Assembly: GCF_004795855.1 (NCBI RefSeq)
Contig: NZ_CP039252.1
Span: forward strand, 4,340,001-4,404,000
DNA: 64,000 bases
Direction of reading: 5' to 3'
Source: Hydrogenophaga sp. PAMC20947
GTDB taxonomy: Bacteria; Pseudomonadota; Gammaproteobacteria; Burkholderiales; Burkholderiaceae_C
The notes beneath the pieces are model-generated. The model was not told where the DNA came from and did not search any database. It worked only from the letters and a program-made list of their open reading frames with translations. Below are positions 43,531 through 50,833 of the stretch, piece by piece. Both the position numbers and the translations under genes were made by a program. Position 1 is the first letter of the stretch. Each line of letters starts with the position of its first letter.

Positions 43531-44685
43531 ATGCAACGCCGTCGTGCCTTGGTTCAAGGAGCCAGTTTGTTGGGGGCCGCCACTTTTGGGGTGTGGCCGA
43601 GCGTTGGGCGTTCCCAGCAGCTGGCCGGTTTGACGGCCCAGAGCATCGTGCTGGGCCAATCTGCCGCGTTCAGCGGACCGTCCGAGCAGCTGGGCCTGCA
43701 GTATTACTTGGGGGCGAAGCTGTACTTTGATGGGCTCAACGCCCAGGGCGGCGTGCTCGGTCGCACGATCGAGATCAGGCGCCTGGACGATGCCTATGAC
43801 CCCGAGCGTTGCGTGGGCAACACCCGCCGTCTGATCCAGGACGGCGTGTTTGCGCTGTTTGGGTATGTGGGAACGCCCACTTCGCTGGCGGCCATGCCTT
43901 TGGCCACCGCCGAAAAAATGCCGTTCTTTGCGCCCAGCACCGGCGCCGATGCCTTGCGTGAGCCCTTCAATCGCTACGTTTTCCACCTGCGGGCGTCTTA
44001 CACGGATGAGACCGCGGCCATCGTTCGGCAGTTGACGTCGGTCGGTATCAAGCGCATTGCCGTGTTCTACCAGGACGACGCCTACGGCAAGTCGGTGCTC
44101 GCCGGGGTAGAGACCGCACTCAAGGCGGTGCAGCTGGCGCCGGTGGCCACGGGCACCGTGGAACGCAACACCACCGATGTGGGGGCTGCCCTCAAGACCA
44201 TCCTGGCCTCGGAACCCGAGGCCATCGTGCAGGTCAGCAGCTACAAGGCTTGCGCTGCGTTTGTGCGCCTGGCGCGCCGACAGGGCTACACGCGCAATTT
44301 TTACAACGTGTCGTTCGTGGGCACACAGGCCCTGCTCGATGAGCTGGGGGCGGAAGCGCGGGGCGTGGTGGTGAGCCAGGTGATGCCTTTCCCCTATGCG
44401 TCCGCCTCACCCCTGGCTTCGGAATACCTGGCGCTGCTCAAAGACAAACGCGGCATTGCCCCCAATTACTCGGGGATGGAGGGGTTTGTGGCTGCCAAAG
44501 TATTCGCCGAAGGGGTGAAGCGCGCCGGGCGCAACCTGAGCCGGGAGGGCTTTGTGAATGCGGTTGCCGGCATGCAAAAATTCAACCTGGGCGGCTTTCA
44601 GCTCGACTTTGGCGCGCAGCAGCGCGTGGGCTCTCACTTTGTGGAGATGACCCTGCTCACCGACGACGGCAAGGTGCGCCGTTGA
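43531..44685 (+). CDS. ABC transporter substrate-binding protein (LivK-type), orphan
   Basis: Periplasmic type I binding protein of 384 residues. The N-terminus MQRRRALVQGASLLGAATFG has a twin-arginine-like start before a hydrophobic stretch, so export may be by Tat or Sec. The mature fold has LGQSAAFSGPSEQLGLQYYLG and VFYQDDAYGKSVLAGVETAL. It has no permease or ATPase genes beside it. It may use the permeases of another locus or act as a sensor partner. Two hydrolase genes follow on the same strand. Confidence 0.8.
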   Translation: MQRRRALVQGASLLGAATFGVWPSVGRSQQLAGLTAQSIVLGQSAAFSGPSEQLGLQYYLGAKLYFDGLNAQGGVLGRTIEIRRLDDAYDPERCVGNTRRLIQDGVFALFGYVGTPTSLAAMPLATAEKMPFFAPSTGADALREPFNRYVFHLRASYTDETAAIVRQLTSVGIKRIAVFYQDDAYGKSVLAGVETALKAVQLAPVATGTVERNTTDVGAALKTILASEPEAIVQVSSYKACAAFVRLARRQGYTRNFYNVSFVGTQALLDELGAEARGVVVSQVMPFPYASASPLASEYLALLKDKRGIAPNYSGMEGFVAAKVFAEGVKRAGRNLSREGFVNAVAGMQKFNLGGFQLDFGAQQRVGSHFVEMTLLTDDGKVRR

Positions 44686-44697
44686 GCTGCATTGGCG

Positions 44698-44711
44698 AAG
44701 GGTTCGCCCTT
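44698..44711. other. Short hairpin with UUCG loop after the binding-protein gene
   Basis: AAGGG, TTCG, CCCTT, a 5-base stem with the very stable UUCG tetraloop, 13 bases past the stop codon. There is no T-run, so it may only mark the mRNA 3' end. Confidence 0.35.
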
Positions 44712-44833
44712 GGAGGCTTGGGCAGCAGGGTTGTCGCGCACGTCGCTGGCGCGGGGGCGGTTCGGTGGTTAGGATGGCGGCTGGGGTGCGCATCGCTCTG
44801 GTGCGATCACCTGTCTGACTCGCCGAGGACACC

Positions 44834-46075
44834 ATGAAACTGATCGATTCCATCCTGACGCAGGCCGCCAGCATCGCTGCGGTGCGCCGGGACATCCATG
44901 CCCACCCCGAGTTGTGCTTCAAAGAGGTGCGCACCGCCGATGTCGTGGCGGACAAACTCACCGAATGGGGCATCCCCGTTCACCGGGGGCTGGGCACCAC
45001 CGGGGTGGTGGGCATCGTGCATGGTCGAGACGGTGGCAAGAGCGGCCGGGCCATTGGACTGCGCGCCGACATCGACGCCCTGCCCATGCAGGAGCACAAC
45101 ACCTTTGCCCATGCCAGCCAGCACGCGGGCAAGATGCACGCCTGCGGCCACGATGGCCACACCGCCATGCTGCTCGCAGCGGCGCAACACTTCGCTCAGC
45201 ACCGCCAGTTCGACGGCACGGTCTACCTCATCTTCCAGCCCGCAGAAGAGGGCGGTGGCGGCGCTCGCGAGATGATCAAGGAAGGCTTGTTCAAGCAGTT
45301 CCCCATGGACGTGGTGTACGGGATGCACAACTGGCCAGGTCTGCCGGTGGGCTCATTTGCCGCCAGCGCCGGTCCGGTGATGGCATCGAGCAACGAGTTC
45401 CACATCGTCATCCGGGGCAAGGGCGCTCATGCGGCCATGCCGCACAACGGCATTGATCCAGTCCCCGTGGCCTGCCAGATGGTGCAGGCCTTTCAGACCA
45501 TCATCACGCGCAACAAGAAGCCGGCGGACGCGGGCGTGATTTCCGTGACCATGATCCACACCGGCGAAGCCACCAATGTGGTGCCGGACAGCTGCGAGAT
45601 CCAGGGAACGGTGCGCACCTTCACATTTGAGGTGCTGGACCTGATCGAAAAACGCATGCGGGAGATTGCCGAACACACCAGCGCGGCGTTTGGCGCAACT
45701 TGCGAGTTCAAGTTCAATCGAAACTACCCGCCCACCGTCAACCACCCTGACGAGACCGCTTTTGTTCGACAGGTGATGACCGATATCGTGGGCTCGGACC
45801 AGGTGCTGGACCAGGAACCCACCATGGGGGCCGAGGATTTTTCCTTCATGCTGCAAGAGCGGCCGGGCGCCTACGTGTTCATCGCCAACGGGGACGGCGC
45901 TCACCGCGCCGGCTACGAAGGCGGGGGGCACGATGTGGGCCCTTGCATGCTGCACAACCCGCACTACGATTTCAACGACGACCTCATTCCACTGGGCGCC
46001 ACTTTGTGGGTGCGCCTGGCTGAGCAGTGGCTGGGCCGTGAGGTGGCGGGCGATGTGACGGGGGAGGCGCCATGA
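44834..46075 (+). CDS. M20-family amidohydrolase (hippurate hydrolase-like)
   Basis: Di-zinc hydrolase of N-acyl amino acids, 413 residues. The N-terminal IHAHPELCFKE, GLRADIDALPMQEHN and MHACGHDGHTAMLL segments carry metal-binding residues, and FQPAEEGGGGAREMIKEG carries the catalytic Glu. The C-terminal EPTMGAEDFSFMLQ is typical. The dimerisation domain lies between about 190 and 300. It overlaps the next gene by 4 bases. Substrate may be an acylated amino acid such as hippurate; the family is broad. Confidence 0.88.
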   Translation: MKLIDSILTQAASIAAVRRDIHAHPELCFKEVRTADVVADKLTEWGIPVHRGLGTTGVVGIVHGRDGGKSGRAIGLRADIDALPMQEHNTFAHASQHAGKMHACGHDGHTAMLLAAAQHFAQHRQFDGTVYLIFQPAEEGGGGAREMIKEGLFKQFPMDVVYGMHNWPGLPVGSFAASAGPVMASSNEFHIVIRGKGAHAAMPHNGIDPVPVACQMVQAFQTIITRNKKPADAGVISVTMIHTGEATNVVPDSCEIQGTVRTFTFEVLDLIEKRMREIAEHTSAAFGATCEFKFNRNYPPTVNHPDETAFVRQVMTDIVGSDQVLDQEPTMGAEDFSFMLQERPGAYVFIANGDGAHRAGYEGGGHDVGPCMLHNPHYDFNDDLIPLGATLWVRLAEQWLGREVAGDVTGEAP

Positions 46076-47181
46076 TCAGCCCCCAGGCTGGTTTTGCGCC
46101 AACCTATGCACGGGCCCGTGTGCAGTTCCTCGAGGGGGCTGCTGCTGGCGGCATGGCGATCCGCAGTTACAACCACCCTTTGCCGGGGCTGGAGGGAGAG
46201 GCCTTGGCCATGGACGTGGCACTCGATGGCGCCACCGATGCACAAAAGCTGTTGATCGTCAGCAGCGCTTGTCACGGCGCAGAGGGGTTTTGCGGCTCGG
46301 GCGTGCAGGTCTTTGCGCTCCACGACGAGGCCTGGCGGCGGCATGCGCGCGAGGCCGGTGTCGCGGTGCTGTATTTGCACGCGCTCAATCCCTACGGGTT
46401 CTCCCACATGCGTCGGGTCACCCATGAAAACGTGGACCTCAACCGCAACTTCCAGAACTTTGACCAACCCTTGCCGGTCAATGCAGGCTATGAAGAGCTG
46501 CACCCTTTGCTGTTGCCGAAAACATGGCCCCCAAGCCCGGACAACGAAGCCGCGATTGCCCGGTATGTGGCGCAACACGGATTGCCGCACTACCAGTCTG
46601 TCGTGTCGCAAGGCCAGTATGCGTTTGCGGATGGTCTGTTTTTTGGCGGAACAGCGCCGACCTGGAGCAACACCACCTTGCGTCAGGTGTTGCGTGACCA
46701 TGGCCAAGCCGCGCGAAACCTCGCCTGGATCGACCTGCACACGGGGCTGGGCCCCAGTGGTGTGGGTGAGCGCATCTTCGCTTCGCGTGAAGATGAGCAG
46801 GCCTTGCAGCGGGCCCGTGCCTGGTGGGGCGGCGGGGGCACCACGCCCATCACGTCGATCTACGATGGCTCCTCCACGTCTGCCCCCATCAAAGGCATGA
46901 TGTGGAGCGCCATTTTTGACGAGTGCCCGCAGGCCGGGTACACCGGCATAGCCCTGGAGTACGGGACCGTGCCCATCGAGTCGGTGATCAATGCCTTGCG
47001 CGGCGCACACTGGCTGGCTTTGCATCCCGAGGCTCCCGAGGCGCTCCAGCAAGACATCCGTCGAGTGGTGCGCGATGCGTTTTACACCGACACCGACGAA
47101 TGGCGCGCGCAGGTGGTGGTCCAGGCGCGCCAAGCGATGTTCCAGGCCGTGGACGGCTTGTCTGGCCGCGGCGGTGCCTGA
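46072..47181 (+). CDS. DUF2817 zinc carboxypeptidase-like hydrolase
   Basis: M14-like protein of 369 residues. SSACHGAEGFCGSGVQVFAL supplies the His and Glu zinc ligands, and ENVDLNRNFQNFDQP the Asn-Arg pair typical of M14 fold enzymes. LAWIDLHTGLGPSG holds the third His, and GIALEYGTVPIESVINALRG the catalytic Glu. The start is the ATG overlapping the stop of the amidohydrolase gene. The pair probably degrade the same peptide-like substrate, perhaps one taken up through the binding protein before them; this is inference. Confidence 0.8.
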   Translation: MISPQAGFAPTYARARVQFLEGAAAGGMAIRSYNHPLPGLEGEALAMDVALDGATDAQKLLIVSSACHGAEGFCGSGVQVFALHDEAWRRHAREAGVAVLYLHALNPYGFSHMRRVTHENVDLNRNFQNFDQPLPVNAGYEELHPLLLPKTWPPSPDNEAAIARYVAQHGLPHYQSVVSQGQYAFADGLFFGGTAPTWSNTTLRQVLRDHGQAARNLAWIDLHTGLGPSGVGERIFASREDEQALQRARAWWGGGGTTPITSIYDGSSTSAPIKGMMWSAIFDECPQAGYTGIALEYGTVPIESVINALRGAHWLALHPEAPEALQQDIRRVVRDAFYTDTDEWRAQVVVQARQAMFQAVDGLSGRGGA

Positions 47182-47190
47182 AGTCCCGGC

Positions 47191-47988
47191 TCAAACGTCT
47201 TGCAGATCGGCCTGGGCGGCCCGCAGGTAAACGTGTTCCATGGCGTCGTGGGCCTTCAGTGGCCAGGCGCTCTCCCGGAGTTGCTGGGCACGTTCCAGCG
47301 CTCGCGGGCCTTCCAGCAGTATCCAGCCCTGCGCCACTTCGCAACGTGTGATGGCCGAGTTGGGGTTCAATTCCAGCGCGCGGTCGTACAGGGCCAGTCC
47401 GGTGGCTTTGCGGGCGCCGTGGGTCATGCCGCCAATCAGCTCGCCGACTTTGTCGATGACCTCGGCGTGGTAGTGGGCCAGGGCCAGGTGCGCATCGGCG
47501 TGATTCGGCTCCAAGCTGAGGCAGCGTTGCAGCGCTTCGCGCATCGTCCGGCCCAGCCCGCTGCTCAAGGCCTTGGCCACACTGATGCCTTGGCTGTAGC
47601 GGCCCAACGCGTAAGCGTGCCAATAGTGGACGTTGGCGTTTTCGGGTGTGATGGCTTGCTGGTCTCGCGCCTGAGTGGCCACTTGTTGCAGCAGGGTCAG
47701 TCGCCGTGCTTCGCTGGGCTCCAGGTAGTTGGCGTAAATGCAGGTGGCTTTGCAAGTGAGCGTGGTTCCCTCTGCTCCCAACAACAACCCGGCCTGGGCC
47801 GCCGCTTCAAAATCACCGTTGTGGTAGAGCAACCAGCCTGCCCGCAAGGGCTCAGAGGAGGGCAAACGCTCACCATCACCGGCGTGCAAATCGGGCCAGT
47901 TGGCCACCAGGGTCTCCAGCGTGAGCTGGTACCGTGCCTGCTCCGGGCAGGCTACCCATGGGCTGACCGAGACGGGGTCAATCGGCAT
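47191..47988 (-). CDS. TPR-like protein
   Basis: Cytosolic protein of 265 residues made mostly of tetratricopeptide-like helical pairs (LLYHNGDFEAAAQAGLLLGAEG, LSLEPNHADAHLALAHYHAEV, ALYDRALELNPNSAITRCEVA). No signal or other domain is seen. It begins 11 bases inside the end of the TetR gene, so the two are translationally coupled in the patatin-TetR-TPR operon. Role unknown; such proteins often act as scaffolds. Confidence 0.75.
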   Translation of the reverse strand: MPIDPVSVSPWVACPEQARYQLTLETLVANWPDLHAGDGERLPSSEPLRAGWLLYHNGDFEAAAQAGLLLGAEGTTLTCKATCIYANYLEPSEARRLTLLQQVATQARDQQAITPENANVHYWHAYALGRYSQGISVAKALSSGLGRTMREALQRCLSLEPNHADAHLALAHYHAEVIDKVGELIGGMTHGARKATGLALYDRALELNPNSAITRCEVAQGWILLEGPRALERAQQLRESAWPLKAHDAMEHVYLRAAQADLQDV

Positions 47989-48637
47989 GGCGGTAGGCGC
48001 CGGTGAGGTCCATCAAATGCTGACGCTGTCCCGCCTCAAGATGAGGGGCCAGCAGGTTGAGCACATGTTGTGCGCCCCTCAAGAGAGCCTGTTCGGCATG
48101 TTCCGGTTCCAGCGCGTGGCGTGGGTCGCGCACGTATTCGAAGCTGAGCCAGTAGGTCAGCAGCACCACCATGCAGTTGGCGGTGGGTTCAACTTCCCGG
48201 GCATCGATGTCGATGGCGCCGCTGCGGCTCATGCCCGACAGGATCGCCCGAACGGCCCGTGTCTTGCTTTTGAGAACCCCCTGGAAGCGGGTCTCGAGCA
48301 GCCGGTTTTTGGACAGCAGATCGTTGAGGTCTCGGTAGAGAAAGCGGTAGGCCCAGATGAGCTCAAACAGCGAGTGCAGGAAGAACCAGGCGTCCTCCAC
48401 GTCGCGCACATCGTCTGCGGCACCCAGCAGCTCACCCAGCGACCGCTCGTAGCGCTCAAACAGGGTGTTGATCAGTTCGTCTTTGGCCGGGTAGTGGTAA
48501 TACAGGTTGCCCGGACTGATGCTGAGCTCGGCCGAGATCAGGGTGGTGGAGACATTGGGTTCGCCAAATCGGTTGAACAGCTCCAGCGTGACTTCAAGAA
48601 TGCGCTCGGCGGTGCGGCGGGGTGCTTTTTTGGCCAT
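47978..48637 (-). CDS. TetR-family transcriptional regulator
   Basis: 219 residues. The N-terminal HTH is well formed (RTAERILEVTLELFNRFGEP, then STTLISAELSISPGNLYYHY). The C-terminal helical domain is unassigned. It starts 2 bases after the patatin gene and overlaps the TPR gene, so it sits in the middle of its operon. It may control that operon in response to a lipid-like ligand; this is inference from the neighbours. Confidence 0.85.
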   Translation of the reverse strand: MAKKAPRRTAERILEVTLELFNRFGEPNVSTTLISAELSISPGNLYYHYPAKDELINTLFERYERSLGELLGAADDVRDVEDAWFFLHSLFELIWAYRFLYRDLNDLLSKNRLLETRFQGVLKSKTRAVRAILSGMSRSGAIDIDAREVEPTANCMVVLLTYWLSFEYVRDPRHALEPEHAEQALLRGAQHVLNLLAPHLEAGQRQHLMDLTGAYRHAD

Positions 48638-48639
48638 GT

Positions 48640-49881
48640 TCAGGCCTTTCCGGCTTGTGGTTCGAGTTGGTGTTGCAGCTCATCCAGCGTGTCGTGCAAG
48701 CGTTGCAGTGCGGGCAGGGCCGGCCGGGCCGGCTGTGGTTTCAGCAAGCGGCGGGAGGGGTCGTTCAGGGCGACCATGTCCAGGTGGATGCCATGTCGGG
48801 CCAAAAGCGGCTGCAATTGCACTTTTCGGGCGAGCAGCAACGCCCGCGTTTGTTGGTAGGCGTGCTCGGCAAGATCGCGGCGCTGGCGGTAGCTGAAGGT
48901 GTTGGCGAAAAACAGTTTGGCGTCGCGCTGATCGGGTTCGATCAGCACGATGTCGGTGTCGGGGTAGGCGCGCTCGTAGTGCTTGAGGCCCAATGCCAGC
49001 CGGGAGTGGATCATGGAGCGGAAGGTCTGGCTCATCACCGCGGGCAGGCCGCCCTCGATCAGGGACGGAATGCGGTGCTGCTGCTCAGCCTTGGGGTCGG
49101 CATGGAAAGGCACCAACGGATTCAGGCACAGCAGCAGATCCACGCCTTCTTCCAGCGCGACCGTGGCGTGCAGTGTTTTCTTCAGAGCGCCGTCCACAAA
49201 ATGGCGGCCATCGATGGCCACAGGCGGAAACAGGCCGGGCAGGGCGGAGCTGGCCTGAATGGCCCGTGAGATTGGCACGTGATCCCAGCCCGGCCGCCCG
49301 AAGGGTGCGGCTTCACCGGTGTCGAGCTCGGTGGCGATCAGGGTCAGGCGTGCGCGCAGCTGGCGGAAATCGTTGGTGCGACCATCTCGGCTGAACAGCC
49401 GCTCGACCTGCTCGTGGATTTGCTCGTTGTCAAACACCCCGGTGGGCAGTGCGGCGCCCAGACGTTCCAGCGCCTGGGTGAAGGGTTTGCCTTGCACGCC
49501 CCAGGCCCAGGCAGCGCCACCGACCAGGCCGGGGAGGCGCAGCAGGCGAGCGGTCCACTCCGACCATGCAGGCCGCATCAGGCCCGCAGGATCAAAGTTC
49601 TCGGCGTTGGCGTGGTCTTCGATGAACGAGGCACACAGTTGTCGCGGTGTCATGCCGTTGGCCAGACCTGCGGCGATGAATCCACCTGCCGACACACCGA
49701 GGTAGTGATCGCAGGCATTGACCTTCAATCCCGGGAGGCTCTCCTCGAGCGCACACAAGGCGCCGATCTCGTAGATCGCTCCCAGTGGGCCGCCACCGGC
49801 AAAGGCCAGCGCAATGCGGGCTTTGTGACCGGATGAGCGCTGCGCAGGTGCGCGGACGGCTGTGGTGGACTTCTTCGTCAT
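48640..49881 (-). CDS. Patatin-like phospholipase
   Basis: Serine-dependent lipid acyl hydrolase of 413 residues. The oxyanion motif is AFAGGGPLGAIYEIG. The nucleophile is in YLGVSAGGF (GxSxG) and the Asp in FVDGALK, giving the catalytic dyad. The start is the ATG at 49881; a frame from 49938 would add residues without support. First gene of the patatin-TetR-TPR operon. It might act on membrane lipid or storage lipid; substrate is open. Confidence 0.85.
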   Translation of the reverse strand: MTKKSTTAVRAPAQRSSGHKARIALAFAGGGPLGAIYEIGALCALEESLPGLKVNACDHYLGVSAGGFIAAGLANGMTPRQLCASFIEDHANAENFDPAGLMRPAWSEWTARLLRLPGLVGGAAWAWGVQGKPFTQALERLGAALPTGVFDNEQIHEQVERLFSRDGRTNDFRQLRARLTLIATELDTGEAAPFGRPGWDHVPISRAIQASSALPGLFPPVAIDGRHFVDGALKKTLHATVALEEGVDLLLCLNPLVPFHADPKAEQQHRIPSLIEGGLPAVMSQTFRSMIHSRLALGLKHYERAYPDTDIVLIEPDQRDAKLFFANTFSYRQRRDLAEHAYQQTRALLLARKVQLQPLLARHGIHLDMVALNDPSRRLLKPQPARPALPALQRLHDTLDELQHQLEPQAGKA

Positions 49882-49944
49882 GTGTTCAAGTGTAGAGTGC
49901 GCGGGCCCTTGGAAATGCTGCAGCGCAGCACCGGGCACGGGCGT

Positions 49945-49969
49945 AAAAAAGGGGCGCCTTGCACCCCTT
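49945..49969 (-). terminator. Rho-independent terminator after the phasin gene
   Basis: On the minus strand, AAGGGGTGC and GCGCCCCTT pair around a three-base loop, followed by T residues. It lies 35 bases past the phasin stop and separates it from the patatin operon. Confidence 0.75.
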
Positions 49970-50003
49970 CGATACGGACAGGCCTGTTGGCCTCGCGCAA
50001 TGA

Positions 50004-50597
50004 TCAGGCTTCTGCGGGCGCGCTCACTGCAGCTTTGCGTGCTGCCGGCTTGCGTGCTGGCGTCTTGCGCACAGCGGTTTTGCTGGCGGCGGCCTTGCGT
50101 GGAGCTGCTTTCTTGGCAGGCGCCTTGGCTGCAACGGCCTTGCGAGCCGGGGAGGCCGCCTTGGCAGGGGACTTGGTGCCTTTGACCTGGAGGCTGAGGG
50201 CATCGATGCGCTTGATCAGGGCGTCAACATCGCGAGCGGAAGGAACCCCCAGTTTGTTCAAGGCCTTGGCCACCCGGTCTTCAAAAATGTTTTCGAGCTT
50301 GTCCCACTTGCCCGTGGCCTTGGACGAAATGTCGGTGGCCATGTGGGTCACCCGGTTGGTGGCTTCGGAGATGCGCTCTTCGGCAACCGCCTGGGTTTTT
50401 CGCTGGATGGAAAGGCCTTCTTTCACCAGGGTTTCAAAGGCTTTGCCGCCTTCGGCCTGGGCTTTGGAGAAAGCGCCCAACCCGGCGAGCCAGATTTGCT
50501 GAGCCGAATCCTTGATCGCGCCGGACAGTGGCGAAGCCGCCTGGCTGGTGGTTTTGGTTTTGGACTTGGCAGACGATTTTTGGACTTTTTTGACCAT
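50004..50597 (-). CDS. Phasin-family protein with Lys/Ala-rich tail (PhaF/PhaI-like)
   Basis: Surface protein of polyhydroxyalkanoate granules, 197 residues. The N-terminal two thirds form the phasin helical region (GAIKDSAQQIWLAGLGAFSK, AFETLVKEGLSIQRKTQ, FEDRVAKALNKLGVPSARDV). The C-terminal 60 residues are a run of Ala-Lys-Pro repeats (KAPAKKAAPRKAAASK and similar), as in PhaF, where they bind DNA and distribute granules. The start is the ATG at 50597 with GGAG six bases upstream. It is divergent from the acyl reductase gene. Confidence 0.88.
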   Translation of the reverse strand: MVKKVQKSSAKSKTKTTSQAASPLSGAIKDSAQQIWLAGLGAFSKAQAEGGKAFETLVKEGLSIQRKTQAVAEERISEATNRVTHMATDISSKATGKWDKLENIFEDRVAKALNKLGVPSARDVDALIKRIDALSLQVKGTKSPAKAASPARKAVAAKAPAKKAAPRKAAASKTAVRKTPARKPAARKAAVSAPAEA

Positions 50598-50771
50598 GAC
50601 GGACTCCATCGATGTGGGTTGGTGATGAAAATATGTGCACCTTGTGGGACACCTGCTTTCCAATTTAATGCGGTGGGTGCCTGTTGTGTAGGGTATGGCG
50701 ACTAAATTGGCGTCTGTGGCCGGCAAGCCCGGGTTTGTGCGGAAACACAGGCTGCTGGCGCTGGTGAAGAA

Positions 50772-50814
50772 TGGGGGGAACGAATGGGATTCGACCCATT
50801 TACCTTTACCCCCA
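50772..50814 (+). promoter_or_regulatory. Nested hairpin in the leader of the acyl reductase gene
   Basis: Inner stem AATGGG (50783-50788) pairs with CCCATT (50795-50800) around ATTCGA. An outer stem can pair TGGGGG (50772-50777) with CCCCCA (50809-50814). The structure ends 8 bases before the AGGAGG ribosome site at 50822-50827, so it could affect translation of the reductase. No known riboswitch class is recognised. Confidence 0.4.
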
Positions 50815-50833
50815 CTCAGGCAGGAGGCATTGC

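Noticed and set aside
50783..50800. A tRNA T-arm-like sequence (GGGATTCGACCC)
   Set aside because: The loop does not fit the T-arm consensus in register and no acceptor, D or anticodon stems surround it; better read as a leader hairpin.
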